The notes beneath the pieces are model-generated. The model saw only the letters and a program-made list of their open reading frames with translations, made no database searches and had not been told where the DNA came from. A DNA stretch of 64,000 nt from Stenotrophomonas lacuserhaii (GTDB lineage Bacteria; Pseudomonadota; Gammaproteobacteria; Xanthomonadales; Xanthomonadaceae): positions 111,018 through 175,017 of the forward strand of contig NZ_JACSQS010000006.1 of the NCBI RefSeq assembly GCF_014836545.1, written 5' to 3'. Below are positions 52,341 through 63,842 of this stretch, in pieces (position 1 is the stretch's first letter; every line of letters begins with the position of its first letter). The position numbers and the translations under genes were made by a program.

Positions 52341-52365
52341 CTGCGTGCATCGGCGCGCGGGATGA

Positions 52366-52638
52366 CTAACGGCGACGCGTGGATCGGAGAACGCGCGCGA
52401 TGCATCCCAGCACGCACCCTGCCCCCACGCCCAGCAGCGCGCCGTGGCCGGGCGCGGCGCCAAGCAGCCAGGCAAGCGGCATGCCCACGATCAGGCCGGC
52501 AAGGCCGAACCAGGCGATATCCCGATTTCGGGCTCGCTCGCGCGAGGCCGCCTTCAATGCCGCGGAACGGTACTGCTGTGCCTGCAGGTCGGGGTCGAGC
52601 ACCGCCTCTGCGATGGCGGCGGCCTGTTGTTTCTCCAT
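52366..52638 (-). CDS. Small hypothetical membrane protein
   Basis: 90 residues. A charged N-terminal helix (AIAEAVLDPDLQAQQYRSAALKAASRERAR) is followed by two hydrophobic segments (WFGLAGLIVGMPLAWLLGA, ALLGVGAGCVLGCIARVL) and a basic tail. No family is recognised. It is convergent with the TonB receptor and ends just past that gene's terminator. Confidence 0.6.
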   Translation of the reverse strand: MEKQQAAAIAEAVLDPDLQAQQYRSAALKAASRERARNRDIAWFGLAGLIVGMPLAWLLGAAPGHGALLGVGAGCVLGCIARVLRSTRRR

Positions 52639-52680
52639 GAGTCACTGCTCCTGATGCCGATGCTGGCCGCTGAAGCCTAC

Positions 52681-52700
52681 CGCCGAGCACGGCTCGGCGC
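52681..52700. repeat. GCCGAGC-type extragenic palindrome
   Basis: CGCCGAGCACGGCTCGGCG plus flanking CTACC; a single copy of the second repeat family, in the gap between two minus-strand genes. Confidence 0.7.
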
Positions 52701-52730
52701 TACCAGGGCGGGCACATGCGCTGGGTTACC

Positions 52731-53486
52731 TCATGGCTGGATCTCGGCCAGCGCGCGGTGCAACGGCGCGGCGGACACCTGGATCGGCCCATGGAACGGC
52801 ACGCTCATGTCCAGCACGAAGTACACCGAGGTCGCGATCAAAGCGGCCGATAAAAGGAACATGCCGACCACCATCGGGTTGTGCGGGGCACGATAGCCGA
52901 AACTTCCATAGATCAGCGTCATCCACGCCATCAGCATCCAGATGATCAGGCGCGGCACGCTGGCTTCGGACTGTTCGACGATGCTCCATCGTTGCAGCAC
53001 GACGGTCTGGTACTGCTGTCGCGCATTGGCCAGCAACCCTTCGTGGAAACGATCCGCTGGCGCGATACGATCCAGCGCGCCACCGACCTGGTCCAGTGCG
53101 TTGGCCGCCGGGTCGTGGTGGTGGACGAGGGCATCGTCGCTGCGCGCGGGATGGGCGATGGCGGTCTCGATGTACTCCCTGAGCCGCCGTCGGGTCTCCT
53201 CGGTTTCCACCCCGTACGTCCGCAGCGAGCGGTCGAACATGATCAGGCTGGTCGAAAAACCGTGCACGTTCGAATCGATGGTTTCGAAGGTGTTCTTCGA
53301 CGAATTGATCAGCAGGCCGAACACCAGCGAGGTCATCACCACGAAGATATTGGCCACCAACCGCAGGACCGTATTGGTCTCGTCATCCCGGTGCCGGGCC
53401 GAAAGCCGCGGATACAGGTACATCATGCCGATCGACGCCGCGCTCAGGCAGGCGAAGACGATACCCGCTGTGATGATCTCACCCAT
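52731..53486 (-). CDS. DUF4239 (bestrophin-like) membrane protein
   Basis: 251 residues from ATG 53486, with GGAG 8 bases upstream. Two helices at the N-terminus (ITAGIVFACLSAASIGMMYLY, LVANIFVVMTSLVFGLLINS) and two at the C-terminus (PRLIIWMLMAWMTLIYGSFGY, MVVGMFLLSAALIATSVYFVL) enclose a soluble helical region with FETIDSNVHGFSTSLIMFD. This is the DUF4239 pattern; function unknown, possibly channel-like. Confidence 0.75.
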   Translation of the reverse strand: MGEIITAGIVFACLSAASIGMMYLYPRLSARHRDDETNTVLRLVANIFVVMTSLVFGLLINSSKNTFETIDSNVHGFSTSLIMFDRSLRTYGVETEETRRRLREYIETAIAHPARSDDALVHHHDPAANALDQVGGALDRIAPADRFHEGLLANARQQYQTVVLQRWSIVEQSEASVPRLIIWMLMAWMTLIYGSFGYRAPHNPMVVGMFLLSAALIATSVYFVLDMSVPFHGPIQVSAAPLHRALAEIQP

Positions 53487-53525
53487 CGTGACGCTCCGGC
53501 CAAGGATGGGCGCAGCATGCCACAC

Positions 53526-53557
53526 AAAAAAAACCCGCATCTCGCGATGCGGGTTTT
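53526..53557 (-). terminator. Intrinsic terminator of tRNA-Asn
   Basis: On the minus strand AAAACCCGCATC pairs with GATGCGGGTTTT around a 4-base loop and runs into a T-tract (A-run 53526-53533 on plus). It begins 6 bases after the tRNA 3' end. Confidence 0.85.
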
Positions 53558-53562
53558 CAAAA

Positions 53563-53639
53563 TGGCGCCCGAAGTTGGACTCGAACCAACGACCCCCTGA
53601 TTAACAGTCAAGTGCTCTAACCGGCTGAGCTATTCGGGC
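53563..53639 (-). tRNA. tRNA-Asn (anticodon GTT)
   Basis: 77 bases on the minus strand including an encoded CCA. The acceptor stem is GCCCGAA/TTCGGGC, the D-arm has GCTCAGCCGGTTAGAGC, the anticodon loop is CTGTTAA with GTT, and the T-arm has GGTTCGAGTCC. All arms pair. Confidence 0.95.
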
Positions 53640-53661
53640 AGACGACCAGTATAACGACTCT

Positions 53662-54132
53662 TCACGCGCGATGGTAGGGGTGGTTGGCCAACATCGCCGC
53701 GGCGCGGTACAGCTGTTCGGCGACGACCAGGCGCACCAGCATGTGCGGCAGGGTCAATGGGCCGATCGACCATTTTTCATCCGCCAGTGCCGACACCTCC
53801 GACGAATGCCCTTCCGGCCCGCCGATCAGGAACGCCAGGTCCCTGCCCTGCCCGCGCCAGTGCTCCAGCCGCTGCGCCAACTGTTCCGAGCTGAGCTGTC
53901 GGCCGGGCACGTCCAGCGCCACCACGCAGGCATTCTTGGGCAGCGCGGCAATCACCCGCTTGCCTTCGTCATCGGTCGCACGGCGCGCATCGCGGCCCTT
54001 GCCACGCAGGCCCGGCTCGATCTCCACCAGCTCGAACGGCAGCCAGTGCGAGAGCCGCTTCTGGTATTCGGCAAAGCCCTGCGCCACCCAGCTGGGGGCG
54101 CGTTCACCGGTGGCGATCAGTCGCGCTTTCAT
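53662..54132 (-). CDS. rlmH: 23S rRNA pseudouridine-1915 N3-methyltransferase
   Basis: 156 residues, family length. It begins MKARLIATGERAPSW and has the SPOUT-fold SAM site LAFLIGGPEGHSSEV and the C-terminal LTLPHMLVRLVVAEQLYRA. It methylates pseudouridine 1915 of 23S rRNA in the assembled 70S ribosome. It is the last gene of the leuS-lptE-holA-nadD-rsfS-rlmH order. Confidence 0.95.
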   Translation of the reverse strand: MKARLIATGERAPSWVAQGFAEYQKRLSHWLPFELVEIEPGLRGKGRDARRATDDEGKRVIAALPKNACVVALDVPGRQLSSEQLAQRLEHWRGQGRDLAFLIGGPEGHSSEVSALADEKWSIGPLTLPHMLVRLVVAEQLYRAAAMLANHPYHRA

Positions 54133-54153
54133 CAGGCTTCCTCATAACGTCCA

Positions 54154-54172
54154 ACGGCGCCATCGGCGCCGT
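54154..54172. other. Hairpin between rsfS and rlmH
   Basis: ACGGCGCC-ATC-GGCGCCGT is an 8-bp stem with a 3-base loop in the 72-base gap between the two genes. No T-run follows, so read-through or mRNA processing is more likely than termination. Confidence 0.35.
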
Positions 54173-54204
54173 CGGGGGTACACCACGGGCAGCAGGTCGG
54201 TCGA

Positions 54205-54630
54205 TCAGACCTCGTCGTCCTGGCCTTCTTCTTCTTCGTGCTGGCGACGCTGGTCGCCCACCGTCCACAGGCGCTCCAGCGCATACAGCTCGCGCACGCG
54301 CGGCAGCATGACGTGGACCACGACATCGCCCAGGTCGACCAGCACCCATTCGGCTTCGCGCTCGCCTTCAACGCCCAGCGGCATCATGTCCAGCTTCTTG
54401 GCGAAGCGGACCACTTCCTCGGCGATGGACTTCACGTGACGCGACGAGGTACCCGAGGCGATCACGAAGTAATCGGCGACGCTGGACTTGCCGCGTACGT
54501 CGATGGTGACCACGTCCTTGGCCTTCAGCTCTTCGGTGGCGTCGGTCACGCAGGCCAACAGCTGCTCCACGGAGGGCGGCGGGTTGGGCAGTTCGACCTT
54601 GATGGTCTGGGGTTGGGGCTGGTTGCTCAA
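54205..54630 (-). CDS. rsfS: Ribosomal silencing factor RsfS
   Basis: 141 residues with TTG start at 54630. It matches RsfS/Rsf[29 protein letters not shown], then [29 protein letters not shown]. It binds uL14 on the 50S subunit and blocks subunit joining in starvation. A C-terminal acidic tail ([11 protein letters not shown]) is present. An ATG start is not available nearby with the N-terminal family sequence, so TTG is accepted. Confidence 0.9.
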   Translation of the reverse strand: MSNQPQPQTIKVELPNPPPSVEQLLACVTDATEELKAKDVVTIDVRGKSSVADYFVIASGTSSRHVKSIAEEVVRFAKKLDMMPLGVEGEREAEWVLVDLGDVVVHVMLPRVRELYALERLWTVGDQRRQHEEEEGQDDEV

Positions 54631-54828
54631 AGCGGGTCGACTCGATAAACGTAGGGGGGATTATACGTGGGACCGGCGCGGGAGGCATTCACCGGATTCA
54701 GCCCCCAGGCGGACAAGCCGCTGACCTGACCCGCGCCGCCGGCTATGCCTGATAACGGGCCCGGTTGGGCGAGCCGATGATGGTGGCCCGCCGGTTGCGC
54801 GCCCTTTCCCATTGACTGGAGCATCACC

Positions 54829-55098
54829 ATGAGCCTGCTTGCCACCTTCGTCGTCGCCTCGGGTATCGCGCTTGGTAGCGCTGCAGCGCCCGTCCAGGCG
54901 CCAGTAGGTCCTGAAGGGGATCCCTGCCCGGGTTGCGTTGCCTGGCGGTGCGATACGCGCGGAAGCGTCCACCTACCGTTGGTAGTGAATGAACCCGATC
55001 ACAAACAGGCCGTCCTGCGTGCCATTTACGAGCATACCCGCGCCACCTTCGGCGGCCAGGTTCCCGCGTCGGTGACCTGCACCACGACGGGCGGATGA
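54829..55098 (+). CDS. Small exported hypothetical protein
   Basis: 89 residues. TGGAG stands 6 bases before the ATG. A signal peptide (LLATFVVASGIALGSAAAPVQA) precedes a short mature part with four cysteines (DPCPGCVAWRCDTRG, SVTCTTTGG). No family is recognised. It is on the opposite strand, inserted between nadD and rsfS, which are normally adjacent. Confidence 0.65.
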   Translation: MSLLATFVVASGIALGSAAAPVQAPVGPEGDPCPGCVAWRCDTRGSVHLPLVVNEPDHKQAVLRAIYEHTRATFGGQVPASVTCTTTGG

Positions 55099-55117
55099 CA
55101 GCTGCCAAGCCCCAGGA

Positions 55118-55774
55118 TCACACACCGTAAAGCCGATGTCCGGTGATGTAACCCGCCACCGCCGGCGGTACCAGGGCCTGCCAGGTGCCGCCGGCGGCGA
55201 TGCGGGCGCGGACCTCGCTGGCCGACTCGCTGCGCAGCGGCTGATGCAGGCGCAGCACACGCCCTGCCGCTGCATCCTCAAGGTCCTGCGGCTGGTCGGT
55301 CCAGCGGCCGTGCAGTGCCTGGCCCAGCACGCCCTCCACCACCTGCGGCAAGCTGCTGCCGGGGCGCTCGGCGACGATGAAATGCGCCAGCCCGAACAGG
55401 TCCTGCCAGCGATGCCAGGTGGCCAGCGACAGCAGGCTGTCGGCCCCCACCAGCCAGGCCAGCGGCGTATCCGCGCCGAACGCTTGGCGCAGTTCGGTCA
55501 GGGTATCCACGGTGTAGGACGGACGTTGCGGATGGCGGGCGGCGCGCTCCAGTTCGTGGCGATCCAGCAGCAATCCGGTTTCATCGGCAAGCGCCAGCTG
55601 CAGCATCCGGCAACGTTGCTCGGCGCTGGCGCCGGGTGCCGGACGGTGCGGCGGGTCGGCCGCCGGCAGCAGCCGTATCGGCAGGTTCAAGGCATCGCGT
55701 GCGGCACGGGCAATGGCAAGATGCCCGTTGTGCACCGGATCGAACGTGCCGCCGTAATAGATGCGAAGGCCCAT
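55118..55774 (-). CDS. nadD: Nicotinate-nucleotide adenylyltransferase
   Basis: 218 residues. The nucleotidyltransferase signature is YYGGTFDPVHNGHLAIA, and the C-terminal PLRSESASEVRARIAAG matches the SxxSSTxIR-type motif. It makes nicotinate adenine dinucleotide in NAD synthesis. It lies 9 bases downstream of holA. Confidence 0.95.
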   Translation of the reverse strand: MGLRIYYGGTFDPVHNGHLAIARAARDALNLPIRLLPAADPPHRPAPGASAEQRCRMLQLALADETGLLLDRHELERAARHPQRPSYTVDTLTELRQAFGADTPLAWLVGADSLLSLATWHRWQDLFGLAHFIVAERPGSSLPQVVEGVLGQALHGRWTDQPQDLEDAAAGRVLRLHQPLRSESASEVRARIAAGGTWQALVPPAVAGYITGHRLYGV

Positions 55775-55783
55775 GGCCAGCGC

Positions 55784-56824
55784 TCAGGCGCGCGCCAGCA
55801 GGCGTACCGCGCGTGCTTCGGACACCGCCACCAGCAGGCGTTCCAGGGCCAGCCACGGGTCACCGTCGGCGCGCCCTTTGGCAATGCGATCCACCAGCCC
55901 GGCTTCGGCAACGAAGCGCTCCCAGCGCTTGGCTTCCGGGTGCCGCTGCAGCGCGCGCTTGTACGGCGCCTGGCGGGACTCCCAGATGCCGCGTGATTTC
56001 ATTTCCGCTGCCAGGTTGCCGCCCCGCGCCTGCACCTGGGCCAACGCAGCGCCAGCCAGCAGTTCACGGATGACAATCGGCATAAGGGCGGCCACCGCCT
56101 CGCCTTCGGCGCGCAGCCCGGCCACCATCCGCAGCACCGCGGTGGGCTGGCCGGAGAAGGTCGACTCCACCAGCCGGAAAACGTCATAGCGGGCCGCATC
56201 GGCCACCAGCGCGTCCATCTTTTCCACATCCAGCACCTGCCCGGATTCGACCAGCAGGGCCAGTTTGTCGATTTCCTGCGCGGCGGCCAGCAGGTTGCCT
56301 TCCACCCGCTCGGCCAGCCGCTGCACCGCTTGTGGATCGGCGCGCAGGCCCTTGCCACGCAGGCGGCGCTCGATCCACTCAGGCAGCTCGTGCGGCTTGA
56401 TCGCCCAGGCTACCGAAATCACGCCGGCACGGCCTACGGCATCGGCCCACTTGCCCTGGTGCGATTTGCTCCATTCATTGGCGGTGATCAACAGCACCAC
56501 GTCCGGTGGCGGTGAGGCGCAGAAGTCACTGATGACTTCGGCGCCTTCCTTGCCCGGCTTGCCGTTGGGCAGCCGCACTTCGATCAGGCGGCGTGCACTG
56601 AACAGGCTGGGCGCGTTGAACCCCGCCTGCAGCCGTCCCCAGTCGAAATCGCGCCCATCGGCATCGAATACTTCGCGTTCGCTGATGCCCTCTGCGCGCG
56701 CTTTTGCGCGCACCGCATCGGCCGCTTCCAGCACGCGCAGGGTTTCAGGCCCGGCGATGAGATAGACGGGCGCCAGCGGCTGACCGCCGGTGGCGCTGGC
56801 CAGCTGCTCCGGGCGCTGTTCCAT
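55784..56824 (-). CDS. holA: DNA polymerase III delta subunit
   Basis: 346 residues. It has PVYLIAGPETLRVLEAADAVR at the start, VVLLITANEWSKSHQGKWAD in the AAA-like part, and ERVEGNLLAAAQEIDKLALL (the conserved EGNLLAA block). It opens the sliding clamp within the clamp loader. The upstream lptE gene ends 12 bases before its start. Confidence 0.95.
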   Translation of the reverse strand: MEQRPEQLASATGGQPLAPVYLIAGPETLRVLEAADAVRAKARAEGISEREVFDADGRDFDWGRLQAGFNAPSLFSARRLIEVRLPNGKPGKEGAEVISDFCASPPPDVVLLITANEWSKSHQGKWADAVGRAGVISVAWAIKPHELPEWIERRLRGKGLRADPQAVQRLAERVEGNLLAAAQEIDKLALLVESGQVLDVEKMDALVADAARYDVFRLVESTFSGQPTAVLRMVAGLRAEGEAVAALMPIVIRELLAGAALAQVQARGGNLAAEMKSRGIWESRQAPYKRALQRHPEAKRWERFVAEAGLVDRIAKGRADGDPWLALERLLVAVSEARAVRLLARA

Positions 56825-56836
56825 CCGGGTGCCGGC

Positions 56837-57490
56837 TCAGTCCTGCACCGGCTTGGTGGCCGGCTGGGGGATGGGCTTGGCAGTGGGGATGGTGGTCTGG
56901 ATGGCCGGGACGCCGGCCGGTGCCGGACCTGCCGGAATCACCTGCCCGTCAACCGGGCCTTCGACCGGGGCCGAAATACTGCGGCCTTCGCGCAGCTCGT
57001 TGCGTACCACGCTGTCGATGCGGCGGATGATCGAGGCCGACATTTCACGGCGCAGCTCATCGGCCAGGATCTCGCGCTCGGTGGTGGTGCCGGTGGCGTC
57101 GGTCGGCGGGGAAACGTAATCGCGCGACAGCTCGATCACCTGCTGCGGCACCAGTTCGCTGCCGTCTTCGCGGCGGAAGATGAAGATCACCGCGTAGCGC
57201 AGGCTGTATTCCTGCGCACGACCCTGTGCGTCGATGGCGATCGGCAGGTCACCCCAGCGCTCGGACAGAACCTGCAGCTGCGCGGCCGGTGCGGTCGAGT
57301 CGTCATCGGCCAGGGTCGCCCCGGACGCCCGCAGGCTGCGTCGCAGCAGCTTGGCCAGTTCGCTGTAGGGCGCGGTGGAGACCACCTTCACTGCTGCCGT
57401 GTCGGCCGGCAGCATCAGCTTGTTGCGCATGTGGAAGCCGCAACCGGCCAGGCCGAGGGCGAAGAGAAGGGCAAGCAGGATTCGGGTCAT
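56837..57490 (-). CDS. lptE: LPS assembly lipoprotein LptE
   Basis: 217 residues from ATG 57490. MTRILLALLFALGLAGCGFH has the lipobox LAGC, followed at once by GFHMR as in LptE/RlpB. It plugs the LptD barrel for LPS export to the outer membrane. A proline/alanine-rich C-terminal tail (PAGPAPAGVPAIQTTIPTAK) extends beyond the usual domain. Confidence 0.9.
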   Translation of the reverse strand: MTRILLALLFALGLAGCGFHMRNKLMLPADTAAVKVVSTAPYSELAKLLRRSLRASGATLADDDSTAPAAQLQVLSERWGDLPIAIDAQGRAQEYSLRYAVIFIFRREDGSELVPQQVIELSRDYVSPPTDATGTTTEREILADELRREMSASIIRRIDSVVRNELREGRSISAPVEGPVDGQVIPAGPAPAGVPAIQTTIPTAKPIPQPATKPVQD

Positions 57491-57581
57491 GGACACAGTC
57501 TGTAGTAGCCGGGCGGCTGCGGCAATACAGCCTGCCCGATGAGGCGTGAATGACGGTTGATCATCGGGGCCCGGGAAGGCG

Positions 57582-57602
57582 GTGACGACCAACGGTCGTC
57601 AC
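57582..57602. repeat. REP-like palindrome between leuS and lptE
   Basis: GTGACGACC-AAC-GGTCGTCAC, followed by a half unit (GGCGTCACCCACC) to about 57627. It sits inside the leuS-lptE operon interval. Confidence 0.75.
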
Positions 57603-57644
57603 CCACCAGAGCCTGGCGTCACCCACCGCGGTGGCGCGGCCGGG

Positions 57645-60383
<2,739 letters not shown>

Positions 60384-60998
60384 TTACCGGCGGGTATCGG
60401 CCGGGCCCAGCAGGCGCAGCCCCAGCAGCAGCCATGACGCCCACGCCGCAAAGGTAAGCCGCTGCGCCAGCGGCGCCGGCACCACCCCCTGCAGGGCGAA
60501 AGCGGTGACCGCCGCGACCAGCCCGCAGCCCAGCGCCAGCCGCGCCAACGGCGGCGATCTGCGCCAGCTGCCGATGCCCAGCATCAGCGTGCCGGCAATG
60601 AACGCCAGCGCCCACACCATCCATGCGCTGGCATGCGCCTGGCTGGCCGGGCCGTCCAGGTCCTGCACGTCCAACGGGAACAGGCCCATGCCGGCAAAGG
60701 CCAGTCCGGCCAGCACCAGCAGCTGGCCGGCCACTCGCAGCAGCCAGCTGCTGCCTGCCGGCAGGCGCGCCAGCAGGCACAGCGCCATCGCCGTGGCGAG
60801 CAGGCCCGGCAGCACCCAACCCAGCAGGTTGAAGCCGAGTGCATGGGCGATGCCGCCCGCCCCAAGCAGCGCCACGGGATGGCGCCCCTGCTCGAAGCCG
60901 TCCAGCGCAGCGCCGAAACCGGCCACGGACAGCACCCACCCCACCGCCGCGGCAGGACCGAGCAGGTTCTCGAGACGGCGCGGAAGCAGGGTCGGCAT
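60384..60998 (-). CDS. DUF998 family membrane protein
   Basis: 204 residues with six hydrophobic segments (for example LLGWVLPGLLATAMALCLLA, WMVWALAFIAGTLMLGIGS, LTFAAWASWLLLGLRLLG). The pattern and the FPLDVQDLDGPASQAHA loop fit DUF998. Function unknown. It is 100 bases upstream of leuS in the same direction. Confidence 0.75.
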   Translation of the reverse strand: MPTLLPRRLENLLGPAAAVGWVLSVAGFGAALDGFEQGRHPVALLGAGGIAHALGFNLLGWVLPGLLATAMALCLLARLPAGSSWLLRVAGQLLVLAGLAFAGMGLFPLDVQDLDGPASQAHASAWMVWALAFIAGTLMLGIGSWRRSPPLARLALGCGLVAAVTAFALQGVVPAPLAQRLTFAAWASWLLLGLRLLGPADTRR

Positions 60999-61114
60999 GG
61001 AGCGGCACTCGGGAAATCGGGGACCCTATTGTGGAACATCGACCCGGCGGTGGGTTGAAGCCGCAAGCGTCCGCCACCATAGAATCGGTCTCCCGCCGTA
61101 GATCCAGAGTTTCC

Positions 61115-61966
61115 ATGAGCGAACTGCCGAACGTATTCGACGCTGTGACCGAAACCTTCGAAGCCGAAGTGCTGCAGAAATCCCTGCAGACGCCGGTACT
61201 GGTCGATTTCTGGGCGACCTGGTGCGAGCCCTGCAAGACCCTCGGACCGCTGCTGGAAAAGCTGGCCGGTGAATACAACGGTGCCTTCCAGCTGGCCAAG
61301 GTGGACGTGGACAAGGAACAGCAGATCGCCGCGGCGTTCCAGATCCGTTCGGTGCCGACCGTGTTCCTGGTCAAGGGCGGCCAGCTGGTGGATGGTTTCC
61401 CAGGTGCAGTGACCGAAGGCCAGTTGCGTGAGTTCCTGGCCCAGCACGGCATCGCCCCGGCCGAACCGGTGGCCGAAGCCGAGCCGGAGCCGCTGGATGC
61501 GCAGGCGCAGGTCGACGTGCTGCGCGCGCAGATCGCGGCCGAACCGGGCAAGGACGAGCTGCGTCTGGACCTGGCCGTGGCCCTGCTGCAGATCGGCGGG
61601 GTGGACGAAGCCCGCACCCTGATCGATGGACTGCCGGCCAACCTGGCCACCGATGACCGCGCCGTGCGCGCCCGCGCGCGCCTTTCGTTCGCTTCGGCCC
61701 TGAAGGATGCACCGGCCCCGGAAGCCCTGGAAGCGCGCATCGCAGCCGATGCTGGTGACCTGACCGCCCGCCACGTGCGCGGCGTGCAGTTGCTGCTGGC
61801 AGGCGAAGACGCGGCCGCACTGGAGCAGTTCCTGGAGATGCTGCGGGTGGATCGCAGTTTCGATGACGGCCTGCCGCGCAAGGCGCTGATCGATGCCTTC
61901 AACGTGATCACCGACCCCGCATTGGTCAGCCAGTACCGGCGGAAGATGGCCGCGCTGCTGTTCTGA
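61115..61966 (+). CDS. cnoX: CnoX/YbbN-like thioredoxin-TPR co-chaperone
   Basis: 283 residues from ATG 61115. The thioredoxin domain (residues 1-115) has VLVDFWATWCEPCKTLGP with an intact CxxC, unlike E. coli CnoX with SxxC. The C-terminal half is TPR-like (LRLDLAVALLQIGGVDEARTL, LLLAGEDAAALEQFLEML). Such proteins hold unfolding proteins under oxidative stress and pass them to GroEL. The intact CxxC suggests that redox activity is retained. Confidence 0.85.
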   Translation: MSELPNVFDAVTETFEAEVLQKSLQTPVLVDFWATWCEPCKTLGPLLEKLAGEYNGAFQLAKVDVDKEQQIAAAFQIRSVPTVFLVKGGQLVDGFPGAVTEGQLREFLAQHGIAPAEPVAEAEPEPLDAQAQVDVLRAQIAAEPGKDELRLDLAVALLQIGGVDEARTLIDGLPANLATDDRAVRARARLSFASALKDAPAPEALEARIAADAGDLTARHVRGVQLLLAGEDAAALEQFLEMLRVDRSFDDGLPRKALIDAFNVITDPALVSQYRRKMAALLF

Positions 61967-61983
61967 AGGTAAATACGTTCAGA

Positions 61984-62055
61984 ACCGGCCTGCGGCCGGC
62001 ACGCGATACTGATCCGGTGGCGTCGTAGACGTCACGGTTCATTCGGGGGAATGAA
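61984..62055. other. Stem-loops between cnoX and the CHASE2 gene
   Basis: CCGGCC-TGC-GGCCGG at 61985-61999 follows the cnoX stop and may act as a terminator without T-run. TTCATTC-GGGG-GAATGAA at 62038-62055 is a perfect 7-bp stem with a GGGG loop, about 80 bases before the next start. Confidence 0.4.
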
Positions 62056-62134
62056 ACCCGGCCAGCCGGCCGAGGGCATCGCTCCACCGATCTTTCCCGG
62101 GGGAGGATCGCGTGATTGCTGAAGGAGTAACCCC

Positions 62135-63772
62135 ATGTGGCTGGCGGCGGCGATGAAGCGGCAGCCGCTGGCCTGGCGCTATCGGCTGCTGCTGGCGCTG
62201 CTTGCCGGGCTGGCCGCTGCTGCCGCCAGCCATGGCCGATGGCTGGGCGCAGTGGACGAGGCGATCTTCGACCACTACCTCGCCCGCTGGAGCTACCCAG
62301 CCGACCCCAGCCTGCTGATCGTCGCCATCGATGAGGCAAGCCTGAAGCAGATCGGCCCGTGGCCCTGGCCCCGCAGCGTGCACGCGCGCCTGTTGGACCG
62401 GCTGACCCGGGCCGGCAGCAAGCGGGTGCTGCTGGACCTGCCGTTGTCCGAACCTGACCGTCATCCGGGCGCCGACGCCGCCCTGGCGGCGGCGATCGCG
62501 CGCAACGGCCAGGTGGTGTTGCCGGTGCTGGCGGTACCGGCCCGCGACGGCCGGTTGGCCGAAGAACGGCTGCCCATTGCACGGATGACCGCCAATGCCG
62601 CCGCGCTGGGCCACGCAGAGGTGCACGTGGATGCCGATGGGGTGGCACGCGGTATTTTCCTGCATGCCGGCATCGGATCAGCCCATTGGCCGGCGCTGGG
62701 CGTCGCACTCGCCGACCTGCCCGAGCGTATGAAGGGCCTGCCGGTTCGGCAACAGCACGCCGCGCCTTTCCAATGGGTCGGCGACGACTACGTCCGCCTT
62801 CGATACGCGGGGCCGCAGGGGGTCCCGCAGCTGTCCTATGTCGAGGTGCTGGAAGGTCGGGTGGCGCCCTCCCTGCTGCACGGCCGGCGCGTTCTGGTGG
62901 GGCCTGCCGCCCCTGCCATCGCACCGGGACTGCGGCCCCCAGGCGCCGGTGGATCCGTAATCAGCGCAACCGGATTCCAGGCCCACGTGGCCTCGATGCT
63001 GCTGCAGTCACGCACACTGCAGGTCATGGCAGGGACCTGGCAGGACGGCATCAGCGCGCTGGTGGTGGCGCTTTGCGTGCTTGGGGTCTGTGGCGGGCGC
63101 ACAGCCACCGTGGCGGGCGTGATGGTCGGGCTGGTCCTGCCCTTGCTGCTTGCACTGGGATTGTTGCGGTCCGGCAACCTGTGGTGGGCGCCCGCGGCCG
63201 CGTGGGTCGTGGCGCTCGCTTGCATCACGGCAGTCGCCGCGTGGTCGATCGCCGGATGGCGTCGACGGGCCGGGCTGGACGCGCTCACCGGGCTGGGTAA
63301 CCGGCAGCGCTTCGACCACACCCTGCAGCAGGAGCGCGAGGCCGGGCTGCGCGCGCGCAGGCCGCTCACCGTCGTACTGATCGAGGTGCAGCGCGGCATG
63401 GGCCACCCCCTCCGGCCCGGTCATCGGGCCGACGAGCAGGTGCTGGTCGCGGTCGCCCGGTTGGTGGCCGCCCATGCCCGCCGACCACGCGACGCCGCCG
63501 TCCGCCTTGGCGACGATGCGTTGGCGATGATCCTTCCCGATACCGCGCCGGGCGGTGCCCGCCAGGTGGCCGAGGACCTGATTGGCGATGTACGTCGGCT
63601 TGCCTCTGCCGCGACCGATCCGGCCGCCTCGAAGGTGACCCTCAGCATCGGCGGATTCTGCCGGGTGCCGGACCCGGAACTGTCCGCGCAGGCGTTCGTG
63701 GCCGGCGCGGACGCCGCACTGCATCGGGTCAAGGCCACTGGTGGCGACGGCTATCAGCTGGACGCCGGCTGA
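62135..63772 (+). CDS. CHASE2-domain protein with degenerate GGDEF domain
   Basis: 545 residues; AAGGAG lies 8 bases before the ATG. After one helix comes a periplasmic CHASE2 sensor (about 35-295; LLIVAIDEASLKQIGPWPWPR), then three helices (295-375) and a GGDEF-like domain (LDALTGLGNRQRFDHTL). The active-site GGDEF is replaced by LGDDA (458-462), and the upstream metal-binding DxDxFK is IEVQRG, so cyclase activity is probably lost. It may bind GTP or act as an allosteric sensor. Confidence 0.85.
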   Translation: MWLAAAMKRQPLAWRYRLLLALLAGLAAAAASHGRWLGAVDEAIFDHYLARWSYPADPSLLIVAIDEASLKQIGPWPWPRSVHARLLDRLTRAGSKRVLLDLPLSEPDRHPGADAALAAAIARNGQVVLPVLAVPARDGRLAEERLPIARMTANAAALGHAEVHVDADGVARGIFLHAGIGSAHWPALGVALADLPERMKGLPVRQQHAAPFQWVGDDYVRLRYAGPQGVPQLSYVEVLEGRVAPSLLHGRRVLVGPAAPAIAPGLRPPGAGGSVISATGFQAHVASMLLQSRTLQVMAGTWQDGISALVVALCVLGVCGGRTATVAGVMVGLVLPLLLALGLLRSGNLWWAPAAAWVVALACITAVAAWSIAGWRRRAGLDALTGLGNRQRFDHTLQQEREAGLRARRPLTVVLIEVQRGMGHPLRPGHRADEQVLVAVARLVAAHARRPRDAAVRLGDDALAMILPDTAPGGARQVAEDLIGDVRRLASAATDPAASKVTLSIGGFCRVPDPELSAQAFVAGADAALHRVKATGGDGYQLDAG

Positions 63773-63842
63773 GCGGGTCACGCTTTTCCATACGCAACCG
63801 CATGGTTACACTGACCTCCCCCCTCCTGGATGCCGGTCCACC

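Noticed and set aside
62038-62134. c-di-GMP riboswitch before the CHASE2 gene
   Set aside because: Only simple stems are visible; the conserved GEMM motifs are not found.
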